64,000 nucleotides of DNA from NCBI GenBank assembly GCA_963836425.1, contig CAWIJJ010000010.1:124001-188000 (forward strand). Reading direction: 5' to 3'. How positions within the stretch are numbered: position 1 is the first letter of the stretch; every line of letters starts with the position of its first letter. Below, in pieces: positions 25,675 through 33,320 of the stretch. The position numbers and the translations under genes are program-made. Origin of the DNA: CAWIJJ01 sp963836425 (GTDB lineage: Bacteria > Acidobacteriota > Terriglobia > Bryobacterales > Bryobacteraceae). The notes beneath the pieces were generated by a model. It did not search any database. It saw nothing but the letters and a program-made list of their open reading frames with translations, and was not told where the DNA came from.

Positions 25675-26001
25675 ATGCGCTATTTAGTCACGATGCTGCT
25701 CTGCCTGGTTCCGGCTCTCGCTCAGGGACCGCCCGCTCCGAAGAACCTGAAGATTCTCAAGCCTGAGGAGGTACGGGCCACCATGGGAGCGTTCCGTACC
25801 GGTCTGGGCGTGATGTGCACTCATTGCCATGTTCAGGGCGACAATGCGAGCGACGAGAACCCCAAGAAAGTGGTCGCCCGGACCATGCTCGCGATGACCC
25901 GGGAAATCAATTCGAGGTTCCCGGACGGCAAAGAGCACGTCACCTGCTACACCTGCCATCGTGGCGCTGTGGCTCCGCTTACCGCCCCCGCGGCCCAGTA
26001 G
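25675..26001 (+). CDS. small exported dihaem-type cytochrome c
   Basis: From ATG 25675 the protein has 108 residues with a signal peptide (RYLVTMLLCLVPALAQ). Two haem c motifs are seen: CTHCH at 48-52 and CYTCH at 91-95. Between them is VQGDNASDENPKKVVARTML, with Met residues 71 and 74 as candidate axial ligands. This layout matches half of the four-haem reaction-centre cytochrome family that is often found as short proteins in Acidobacteriota. It would act as a periplasmic electron carrier; the partner is unknown. The gene stands alone, divergent from the fucosidase. Confidence 0.88.
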   Translation: MRYLVTMLLCLVPALAQGPPAPKNLKILKPEEVRATMGAFRTGLGVMCTHCHVQGDNASDENPKKVVARTMLAMTREINSRFPDGKEHVTCYTCHRGAVAPLTAPAAQ

Positions 26002-27117
26002 TCATTTGCCGGTGACTTCGCGCAGCACGCGCAGGGTGTTTCCGCCGAATATCTTGCGGACGTCTTCTTCCGAATAGCCCTTCTTGCGGAGGGCAGTCTT
26101 TAACGCGGCAAGCTTGGAGATGTCCTCGAGCCCCTTTGGCGGCGACGAAATGCCGTCGAAGTCGCTGCCGATTCCAACGTGATCGATTCCCGCCGCTTTC
26201 ACCGCGTGGTCGATGTGCTCCACCGCGTCATCGATGGTGGCCGCGGTCGGCTGCGGCTTGGAGTCGCGCCGGAATTCTTCGGCGGCATATTCGTCGAGGG
26301 CCGTGCCGGTGAGCGCCGGCTCGGCCGCGATATTGGCGATGCTGGTTTTCAGGACTTCGGCGTCCTGCGGGTTCAGAAAGCCTTCGCCGAAATTGATCCC
26401 CACCACGCCGCCGTTCTTCCCGAGCGCGGCCAGCATCTCGTCGGTCATGTTGCGCGGCACATCGGAAATCGCCCGGCAGGAGGAATGCGACGCGATCACC
26501 GGTTTGGCGCTCAGAGCCAGAACGTCGAAGAAGGTCTTGTCCGAGACGTGCGAGACGTCCACGATCATGCCGATCCGGTTCATCTCTTTCACTACTTCCT
26601 GGCCGAAGGCGGTGAGGCCGTTGTGCGCCGGCTTGTCCGTGGATGCGTCCGCCCAATCCGTGTTCCGGAAATGCGTGAGCGTCATGGATCGGACGCCCAG
26701 GCGGTAGTACATGCGCAAAACCGCAAGGTCATTGGCGATCTGGTGCCCGCCCTCCACCGTGAGCACCGCCGCGATGCGGCCCGAGCGGGCGATCCGCTGC
26801 ACGTCGGCTGCGTTGAGCGCCAGCGCGATTGACTCCGGATGCGTGTCGAAGAGACGCTGCATCGCATCGCGGAGGTCCAGCATGCGCCGGATTGCCTCCG
26901 TGCCCTTGTAATAGGTCGGAACCCAGAGCGCGAAGAACGGCGCGTTCACCCCGCCCTCCTTCAGCCGCGGGATATCGACATGCCCCACCGGGGAGCGCTG
27001 CGTGATGTCCGCACGGTCGATCAGGATCCGCTGCACCGTGTCGAGATGACTGTCGATCCCGATCACCGTCTGGCCGTGGAGGGCGGCCGCCGCACTCAGA
27101 AACAGGACGAAGCGCAT
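26002..27117 (-). CDS. membrane (renal) dipeptidase family, peptidase M19
   Basis: Starting at ATG 27117 the protein has 371 residues with a short signal peptide (FVLFLSAAAALHGQ). M19 zinc-site segments: GIDSHLDTVQR (first His/Asp), AVLTVEGGHQI with the bridging Glu, MTLTHFRNTDWADA, VDVSHVSDKTFFDVL, PVIASHSSCRAI (His pair), and DHVGIGSDFDGI with the last Asp. It cleaves dipeptides, including D-amino-acid types, in the periplasm. The frame is open further upstream, but those residues overlap the divergent VOC gene and are not credible. It converges on the cytochrome gene with no gap. Confidence 0.95.
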   Translation of the reverse strand: MRFVLFLSAAAALHGQTVIGIDSHLDTVQRILIDRADITQRSPVGHVDIPRLKEGGVNAPFFALWVPTYYKGTEAIRRMLDLRDAMQRLFDTHPESIALALNAADVQRIARSGRIAAVLTVEGGHQIANDLAVLRMYYRLGVRSMTLTHFRNTDWADASTDKPAHNGLTAFGQEVVKEMNRIGMIVDVSHVSDKTFFDVLALSAKPVIASHSSCRAISDVPRNMTDEMLAALGKNGGVVGINFGEGFLNPQDAEVLKTSIANIAAEPALTGTALDEYAAEEFRRDSKPQPTAATIDDAVEHIDHAVKAAGIDHVGIGSDFDGISSPPKGLEDISKLAALKTALRKKGYSEEDVRKIFGGNTLRVLREVTGK

Positions 27118-27123
27118 GGGGTG

Positions 27124-27129
27124 AGCATA
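27124..27129 (-). promoter_or_regulatory. -10-like hexamer before the dipeptidase start
   Basis: TATGCT on the minus strand ends 6 bases before the ATG at 27117, with no ribosome site. Predicts a leaderless transcript. The same hexamer serves the divergent VOC gene. Confidence 0.4.
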
Positions 27130-27150
27130 CCGCGTCCCGCCGGCGGCTGG

Positions 27151-27156
27151 TATGCT
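27151..27156 (+). promoter_or_regulatory. -10-like hexamer before the VOC gene
   Basis: TATGCT ends 6 bases before the ATG at 27163 and directly abuts an in-frame ATG at 27157. With normal spacing the transcript would begin at 27163, making that the likely start of translation. Confidence 0.4.
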
Positions 27157-27162
27157 ATGGCA

Positions 27163-27633
27163 ATGTCCAAGCCAGCCAACCCCATCCCTCCCGGTTTTCA
27201 CACGCTCTCCGTCCACCTCATGGTGAAAGGAGCCGCGGCGTATGTGGACTTTCTCAAACAGGCGTTCGACGCGGTTGAACTGAACCGTCACAACGGCCCT
27301 GGCGGCAAGATCATGCACGCCCTGGTGCGCATCGGCGACAGCCCGCTGATGGTCGCCGACGATTTTGCGGAGGAGTTCCACATGCCTCCCCTGGCCGAAG
27401 GCCGCCTGCCGTTCGTCGTCAATCTGTATGTCACCGACGCCGACGCGCAGTGGGCCAAGGCCCTCGCCGCCGGGTGCCAGGTGGCGGTGCCGCTCTCGGA
27501 TCAGTTCTGGGGCGATCGCTACGGGCACGTCCGCGACCCCTTCGGTATCGTCTGGGCCATCGCCTCGCGGATCGAAGAACTGACGCCCGAGGAAATGGAG
27601 GAACGCGCCAAGGCGTTCAGCAGCGGGCACTGA
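27163..27633 (+). CDS. VOC (glyoxalase/bleomycin-resistance fold) family protein
   Basis: About 156 residues. The N-terminal GFHTLSVHLMVKGAAAYVDF and LKQAFDAVELNRHNGPGGKI, ALVRIGDSPLMVADDF and the final DRYGHVRDPFGIVWAIASR form the two beta-alpha-beta-beta-beta units of the PhnB-like VOC group. Family members bind a metal and open or isomerise small molecules; the substrate is not readable from sequence. The stop is 4 bases before the AhpD-like gene, so the two are one operon. An ATG at 27157 is in frame but sits on the promoter. Confidence 0.88.
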   Translation: MSKPANPIPPGFHTLSVHLMVKGAAAYVDFLKQAFDAVELNRHNGPGGKIMHALVRIGDSPLMVADDFAEEFHMPPLAEGRLPFVVNLYVTDADAQWAKALAAGCQVAVPLSDQFWGDRYGHVRDPFGIVWAIASRIEELTPEEMEERAKAFSSGH

Positions 27634-27637
27634 TTTC

Positions 27638-28030
27638 ATGGCCACACCCGGACTGATCGAATACGCCGACGCCAGCGCGGAAGTGCGGGCGGTCTATGAC
27701 GACATCATGGCCACCCGCCGCACGGACTGGATCAACAACTTCTGGAAAGCGCTGGCGCGCGACCCGGCCACCCTGCGCCGCACCTGGGAAAGCATCAAGC
27801 AGATCATGGCGCCCGGTGCGCTCGATCCGCTGACCAAGGAGTTGATCTACGTGGCGGTGAGCGCCACCACCGGCTGCGGTTATTGCATCGCGTCCCACAC
27901 CGCCGGCGCGCGCAAAGCGGGCATGACCGACGAGATGTTCGCGGAGTTAATGGCCGTGGTCGGCATGGCGAATGAAACCAACCGGCTCGCCAACGGCTAC
28001 CAGGTGGAAATCGACCCGCAATTCCGGTAG
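27638..28030 (+). CDS. carboxymuconolactone decarboxylase/AhpD-like protein
   Basis: The 130 residues are all helical, with the AhpD signature TTGCGYCIASHTAGARKAGM, in which C-x-x-C and the following His form the redox site. DPLTKELIYVAVSA precedes it as in the family. Such proteins act as peroxidase partners or decarboxylases; the CxxC favours the redox role. Coupled to the VOC gene upstream, which suggests detoxification, but this is inference. Converges on the ADOP permease gene. Confidence 0.92.
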   Translation: MATPGLIEYADASAEVRAVYDDIMATRRTDWINNFWKALARDPATLRRTWESIKQIMAPGALDPLTKELIYVAVSATTGCGYCIASHTAGARKAGMTDEMFAELMAVVGMANETNRLANGYQVEIDPQFR

Positions 28031-28041
28031 GCGCCGCGCGC

Positions 28042-30474
28042 TCACTCCTGGCGCAGCGACACCGCGCAATCGACGCGTGTGGCGCGGCGTAGCGGTACGT
28101 AAATGGCCGCCGGCACTATGGCCAGGATCGATGCCGCCGCCAGCGCCAGGGTTAACGGATCGCGCGGGCGCACCTGGAACAGCAGGGTTTCGAGAAAGCG
28201 GCCCAGCACCAGGCTGCCCGCCAGCCCCGCCGCCAGTCCGATGGCAACCGGCACCATGCTCTGCCGGACTACCAGCCGCCCGATGACCGCGGGCGAAGCG
28301 CCCAGCGCCATGCGAATGCCGATCTCGCGAACCCGTGCTTCTACCAGGTTGGCCAACACGCCGTAAATACCGATCATGCCGAGCACCAGCGCCAGGCCCG
28401 CGAAGATCCCGAGCAGCGCGGTATTAAACTTCCGCTGCGAAAGCCACTCGTCCACGTAATGCTGCATCGGCTGAACCTCCGCCGGTTGCAGGTTGCCGTC
28501 GATCGCGCGGACGGCGCTCCGCAAAAAATCTGCCAGCGGTTGCGGCGGCGCCGAAGAGCGGACCATCAGCGTGGCCGACGCAAGCTGCAGGCCCGGCCAG
28601 AAGATGGTCGCGCGCGGGCCGTTCTCGACGCCCATGGGACGAAAATCCGAAACCACGCCTACGATCTCGGAGGCGCTCTTCCGGTCGCTGGCAAGAAGAC
28701 GCCGGCCGATGGGGTCCTCGCCGGGGAAGAACTGTTTGACGAAGGCCCGGTTGACAATGGCCACGCTGTCGCCGCCTTTTTCCGTCAACACGCGGTCCTG
28801 TTCGGTGAACCAGCGGCCCGCCTCGAGCCGCAGGCCGATGAGCGCGAAGTACCCCGTGCTGGCGTGAGCCATGTCCGCGATCGGCAGGGCGTTCAGATCC
28901 GGATCGGGCCGCCCCGCGATATAAAAGTTCGACATGGAGATCCGGTGCAAGGGCGGGTTGTCCACTACCGCCACCGCCTCGATTCCCGGGCCCGACCGCG
29001 CGCGTTGCATCAGTTCCGAAAAGAACCGGGACCGGCTGGCGGGGTCCGGGTAACGAGCGGCAGGGAGTTCCACGTCCGCAATCGTCACCTGCGAGGTGCG
29101 GAAGCCGAGGCCGACTGCCAGCAGCGCCTCGAAGCTCCGGATCATCAGCCCCGCCCCTACCACCAGCACCAGTGCCAGCGCCACTTCGGCCGCGATCAGG
29201 AACTGGCGGCTGCGCACGCGCGCGGCCGACCCGCCGCGCACTCCGCCAGACTTGAGCGCCGTGTTGAGGTCCTGCCTGGACGCGGCCAGCGCCGGGGCCA
29301 GGCCGAACAGCAGCGTGGTCGCAACGCTCGCCAGGGCGGCGAACGCGAATACCCCGGCATCGATGCGGATCGCTTCCGGACGGACGATACCCTGCGGTTC
29401 GAAGGCCAGCAGCAGCTTGATGCACCATTGTGCCAGCACCAGTCCCGCCGCCGCGCCGGCAAGCGAGACGGCGAACGATTCGGTGGCGAGTTGCGCCACG
29501 ATGCGTGCCCGCGAGGCGCCCAGCGCCAGCCGCACGGCGATTTCCCGCGACCGCAGCGCCGCCCGCGCCAGAGTCAGGTTGGCGAGGTTTGCGCAGGCGA
29601 TGAGCAGCAGAAATCCCACAGCACCCATCAGCACGTAGATGGCGCGGTGGACTTCCGGCCCGGTGTCCTCGATGGCAAACGGGAACACGCTGGTGAACCA
29701 GCCCTCGTCGATCTCCTTGTGCGACGCTTGCAGCCGGCGGGCGATGCCGTCCATCTCCGCGCGCGCCTGCCCCAGCGTCACTCCCGCCTTCAAACGCGCC
29801 GCGACGAAAAGCTGCCGGACCGCGTCGTCCTCCGGCCGCCGCCAAATGTGGGAAAGCGGAACCCAGACGTCCGGCTTGACCTGCTCGGTGCCTTCATATG
29901 TGGCCGGCACGTGGAAAGTCGAGGGCAGCACGCCGACAATCGTGTAGCTCACTCCGTCGATGGCGAGGCTCTTCCCAATCGCGCCCCGGTCGCGCTGATA
30001 ACGCTGTTCGAAAAAACGGTCCGTCAGCACCGCGACACGGTCGCTGCCCGGGGTCTCCTCCCGGGTGGTGAAGAGGCGCCCGGTATGCGCCGTCGCGCCC
30101 AGCATCGGGAACAGGCTCGCCGACGCAAAGCCGGTTTCGATCTTGCGCCGCTCTCCTCCAGTCTCCTGAAGTTGCCGTGAAAGAAACGCAGCCATTTCGG
30201 AAAAGACGGTATTCTGCCGCTGCCATTCCAGGTAATTGGTTCGCGCCACCCTCATGCGCGGGCCGATTGGCGGCGGCAGGGAGGGGAACCGCTCCCACAC
30301 GAAAACCAGCCGGTCCGGATCGGGATAGGGCAGCGCCTGCAGCACCACTCCGTTCAGCACACTGAAAATCGCAGCATTGGCGCCGATCCCGAGCGCCAGC
30401 ACGGCAACGCATAGAGCGGCGTAACCGGGGCTGCGGCGCAGCGTGTTCAAGGCGTAGCGAAAATCGCGCAACAT
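28042..30474 (-). CDS. ADOP-type ABC transporter permease (MacB/FtsX family)
   Basis: An 810-residue permease with the two-part MacB/FtsX layout typical of Acidobacterial duplicated orphan permeases. The first half has a helix near residues 17-40 (YAALCVAVLALGIGANAAIF), a periplasmic MacB_PCD domain (LPYPDPDRLVFVWERFPSLP onward) and an FtsX three-helix block (LLIACANLANLTLARAALRS with REIAVRLALGASRARI). The second half repeats periplasmic and FtsX parts (GIYGVLANLVEARVREIGIR, MALGASPAVIGRLVVRQS). No ATPase gene is nearby, as usual for ADOP. It probably exports peptides or lipids. Last gene of a tight five-gene operon. Confidence 0.92.
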   Translation of the reverse strand: MLRDFRYALNTLRRSPGYAALCVAVLALGIGANAAIFSVLNGVVLQALPYPDPDRLVFVWERFPSLPPPIGPRMRVARTNYLEWQRQNTVFSEMAAFLSRQLQETGGERRKIETGFASASLFPMLGATAHTGRLFTTREETPGSDRVAVLTDRFFEQRYQRDRGAIGKSLAIDGVSYTIVGVLPSTFHVPATYEGTEQVKPDVWVPLSHIWRRPEDDAVRQLFVAARLKAGVTLGQARAEMDGIARRLQASHKEIDEGWFTSVFPFAIEDTGPEVHRAIYVLMGAVGFLLLIACANLANLTLARAALRSREIAVRLALGASRARIVAQLATESFAVSLAGAAAGLVLAQWCIKLLLAFEPQGIVRPEAIRIDAGVFAFAALASVATTLLFGLAPALAASRQDLNTALKSGGVRGGSAARVRSRQFLIAAEVALALVLVVGAGLMIRSFEALLAVGLGFRTSQVTIADVELPAARYPDPASRSRFFSELMQRARSGPGIEAVAVVDNPPLHRISMSNFYIAGRPDPDLNALPIADMAHASTGYFALIGLRLEAGRWFTEQDRVLTEKGGDSVAIVNRAFVKQFFPGEDPIGRRLLASDRKSASEIVGVVSDFRPMGVENGPRATIFWPGLQLASATLMVRSSAPPQPLADFLRSAVRAIDGNLQPAEVQPMQHYVDEWLSQRKFNTALLGIFAGLALVLGMIGIYGVLANLVEARVREIGIRMALGASPAVIGRLVVRQSMVPVAIGLAAGLAGSLVLGRFLETLLFQVRPRDPLTLALAAASILAIVPAAIYVPLRRATRVDCAVSLRQE

Positions 30475-30478
30475 CTGT

Positions 30479-30940
30479 TTAGAGAGTGAGCCTCAGGTAG
30501 ATTGCGCCAGGCGTCGCGGCCGGGCTGTATGGCCCGGTCCGTTCGAAGCCCATGCGTTCATACATCGCGAGCGCGCGCTCCATGGACGGCATCGTATCCC
30601 CCACCAGTTCACGATACCCCAACCGCCTGGCCTCTTCCACGAGGCGGACGATCAGAGCCCGACCGGCTCCCGTGCCGCGGAAACGCGGCGTCACGTACAG
30701 CCTCTTCGCCTCGCAGCGGCCCGCATCGAGTGGCCGTAGCGCGCCGCAGCCCGCCGCTTCGCCGTCCAGCACGGCCATCAGCAACTGACCGCCCGGCGGC
30801 GCGTAGGCTCCCGGCAGTGCGGCCACTTCGCCGGCGAAATTCTGAAACCCGGGCGCGAACCCGAACGATGCCCAGTATTCCTGAAACAAAGTTCGCACCT
30901 GGCCGAGTTGCTCCGCGGTTTCGACGGGTACGATCCGCAT
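30479..30940 (-). CDS. GNAT family N-acetyltransferase
   Basis: The 153 residues show the GNAT core: KRLYVTPRFRGTGAGRALIV holds the acetyl-CoA pyrophosphate loop (R-x-x-G-x-G/A), followed by the helix RLVEEARRLGYRELVGDTMP and YERMGFERTGPY. The acceptor (amine, peptide or amino acid) is unknown. It lies 6 bases after the nucleoside hydrolase and 4 bases before the ADOP gene, so it belongs to the operon. Confidence 0.9.
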   Translation of the reverse strand: MRIVPVETAEQLGQVRTLFQEYWASFGFAPGFQNFAGEVAALPGAYAPPGGQLLMAVLDGEAAGCGALRPLDAGRCEAKRLYVTPRFRGTGAGRALIVRLVEEARRLGYRELVGDTMPSMERALAMYERMGFERTGPYSPAATPGAIYLRLTL

Positions 30941-30946
30941 ACTTCG

Positions 30947-31984
30947 CTATCGCCTGGTGAGCTTGTCTTTGTAGAGGTTGAAGACCCGCTTGAAATCGAG
31001 CTGAACGGCCATTTGAACCGGGGTCGCGTGCGGGGCCACGCGGCGGTCCAGCGGGATCGTCGAGCCGTAAAATTTTCCCCAAGCCGCCTGCACGTCCAGG
31101 TAGCGCGTTTCCGTTTTGGTGACGAAATCCGGGTCCAGGAGGTACGCAGCAGCTAGCGAGTCCCACAGGTATGCCGTGCCCTTGGGGTCCTTGTAAAACG
31201 CCGGGTAGCGGTTGCCCAGGTCTTCGCGGTAGAGGTCCGTGATGGGAGTGCCGGCCCCCGCAATCTCGTCGAAGTGGGCCTTATCGAGCGGCGCGGTGTT
31301 GCAGATGTCCAGCGCGAACATGACCTTTTGCGGTATGCGGGAGCGCAGCACGATGCGCGCGGCTTCCGCGTCGAACCAGAAATTGAACTCGGCGGCGGCG
31401 GAGGCGTTGCCGCCGACATGAAAATTCCCTCCCATGAAAACCACGCGCTTGATTTTATTTTCCAACTCGGGCTTCATCCGCAGCGCCAGCGCCAGGTTGG
31501 TCATCGGACCGAGCGCCAGGATGGTGATTTCTCCCGGATGCCGCTCAATCTCCGCGATCAGGAACTCCACGCCGCCGCGGCGGGCAGTCCGGCCCGACAA
31601 TTTCGCCCCCGGTGCCGGCTTCACCACGGCTGGGTCCTGCGCGAAGGCACCGGTGTATAGCAGCTTGGCCCAGCGCCTGTCCTCTTCCCGTGCCATTGCC
31701 GCGGTGTGCACCAACGGCCCCTCCGCACCTGCGTAGACCGGGACCTGCGCCTGTTTCAGCAGGTCCAGGATGTGCAGCGTGTATTCGGCGCCCTGGGCTG
31801 TCCACACGTTGCCGGGCACAAGGGTAATTCCGGCCACGGCAACCTGCGACGGGCTGCGCAGCAGCATCACCAGCGCCGCGCCATCATCGCCGAACATTCC
31901 CGAGTCGGTATCGATCACGACTGTTTCACGCCCGGCGCCCAAGAGGATCGGAGCCAGCAGCAGTCCTGTGATCGTCCGCCGCAT
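30947..31984 (-). CDS. inosine-uridine preferring nucleoside hydrolase family, exported
   Basis: Starting at ATG 31984 the protein has 345 residues with a signal peptide (TITGLLLAPILLGAG). The calcium-binding motif VIDTDSGMFGDDGAALVMLL opens the fold, then ITLVPGNVW, EITILALGPMTNLALAL and GNASAAAEFNFWFDAEAARI follow as in the family. It cleaves ribonucleosides into base and ribose; with a signal peptide it probably acts in the periplasm on scavenged nucleosides. It overlaps no neighbour but is 4 bases from the M23 gene stop, so transcription is shared. Confidence 0.92.
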   Translation of the reverse strand: MRRTITGLLLAPILLGAGRETVVIDTDSGMFGDDGAALVMLLRSPSQVAVAGITLVPGNVWTAQGAEYTLHILDLLKQAQVPVYAGAEGPLVHTAAMAREEDRRWAKLLYTGAFAQDPAVVKPAPGAKLSGRTARRGGVEFLIAEIERHPGEITILALGPMTNLALALRMKPELENKIKRVVFMGGNFHVGGNASAAAEFNFWFDAEAARIVLRSRIPQKVMFALDICNTAPLDKAHFDEIAGAGTPITDLYREDLGNRYPAFYKDPKGTAYLWDSLAAAYLLDPDFVTKTETRYLDVQAAWGKFYGSTIPLDRRVAPHATPVQMAVQLDFKRVFNLYKDKLTRR

Positions 31985-31988
31985 CGTC

Positions 31989-33320
31989 CTATTGCCCCCG
32001 CATCTGCGCCGCCGCCTCCGGGGCAAGTTTGCTCAGAATCCGGTCCTTGATCCAGTGCTCGTCCCACCACTCCCGCGGATTCACCTGCACTCCATCCAGT
32101 TGCATGCTGAAATGGACGTGCACTCCGCCGGCAAGTCCCGTCTGCCCGGCGATGCCCATCTTCTGTCCTTTGGCCACCATGTCGCCCGGCTTCACATCGA
32201 TCTGCCGCAGGTGTCCGTAAATCGATTGCAGGGCGTAGCCGTGATCCACCACGATGCAGTTCCCGTAGATGCCGAGGTCTGCCGCGAACACGACCCGGCC
32301 GTCGTTGGCGGCGTTCACCGGCGCGTTCTGCACGTCGGACAGATCGAACCCCAGGTGTGTCTGCTGGTCCACCTTTTTGCCGTGATAGATGTAATTGCGG
32401 GTGTCGGCAAAGTTGGCCTCTTCCTGTCCGTAATGTATGAAGGGTCCGCTCCAGAGAACTTTCTCTTCCGTCTTGAAACGAAGATCCGCCAGTTGCTGGT
32501 TGTTCTTCTTCCGCATTTCGCCGTTGATCTTCAGGAAGCGCGAGAGCAGGTCCGGGCCCACCACCTGACCGGTCGGGTCCACCGAGGTGACCAGTTTCTC
32601 CATCAAAGCGTCGTCGATCTGGAAGTCGCGCACGCGGAATTTCTTGGGGAACAGCTTGAACCAGAATTTCGCCTTCGCCTCGGTACCGGCCACGTTGCGG
32701 GCATAGACTTCCGGCGAGATGTCGGCGGGCAGGTCCCAGGGGTAGGCGAACATGGCGAACCGCTGTTCGGGGCTCTTGCCCGGCAGCGGGAAGCTGCGAA
32801 ACGTGTAGTTGCCCACGCGGACTCCCGCCTCATTCCACGATCCGCTCGTGGTGAACGTCACCAGTTCCATGCCGCCCTGGTTGACGTAGTGCTGCAAATC
32901 GTCGGCGATCACACGCGGGGGCGCCAGCACCACGTTCACGTCGGCCGAGGTCGAATCGGTGCGGCCGCGAAGGTCGTTCGAAACGGCTTCCACCACCAGC
33001 CGCGCCTTGCCCTCTTTGAGGCCTGGCACCTTGTTCTTGCCCGCTTCGAAGGTTACGGTCTTCGGCGGCTCGTGGCGTTTCCAAAACAGCCGGGTAGCCG
33101 GCGCGGATACTTCAAACAGCGGATGGCGCGTGCCGTCCTGCTCGAGATAAGCGGCCACGTGCCGGACGCCGTGCGGATTTGTCAGCTTCACCGAAACCGG
33201 AGTGCTCACCCCCACCGCGGTTACGGCCGGAACGATGGCCACCGCCGTTCCACCCGACATCAGAAACAATGCGACCACTCCAACAACCGCCAGAACTGCC
33301 ACGATCAGAATTGCTTTCAC
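31989..33320 (-). CDS. M23 family zinc metallopeptidase, membrane anchored
   Basis: The 443 residues start with a membrane anchor (ILIVAVLAVVGVVALFLMSG). A large N-terminal beta-rich part precedes the C-terminal M23 (lysostaphin/LytM-like) domain: THLGFDLSD carries the first His and Asp ligands, and GVHVHFSM the H-x-H pair near the end. Such enzymes cut peptidoglycan cross-links or peptides outside the cytoplasm. The N-terminal part is unknown. The start overlaps the S9 peptidase stop by four bases (ATGA). Confidence 0.9.
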   Translation of the reverse strand: MKAILIVAVLAVVGVVALFLMSGGTAVAIVPAVTAVGVSTPVSVKLTNPHGVRHVAAYLEQDGTRHPLFEVSAPATRLFWKRHEPPKTVTFEAGKNKVPGLKEGKARLVVEAVSNDLRGRTDSTSADVNVVLAPPRVIADDLQHYVNQGGMELVTFTTSGSWNEAGVRVGNYTFRSFPLPGKSPEQRFAMFAYPWDLPADISPEVYARNVAGTEAKAKFWFKLFPKKFRVRDFQIDDALMEKLVTSVDPTGQVVGPDLLSRFLKINGEMRKKNNQQLADLRFKTEEKVLWSGPFIHYGQEEANFADTRNYIYHGKKVDQQTHLGFDLSDVQNAPVNAANDGRVVFAADLGIYGNCIVVDHGYALQSIYGHLRQIDVKPGDMVAKGQKMGIAGQTGLAGGVHVHFSMQLDGVQVNPREWWDEHWIKDRILSKLAPEAAAQMRGQ

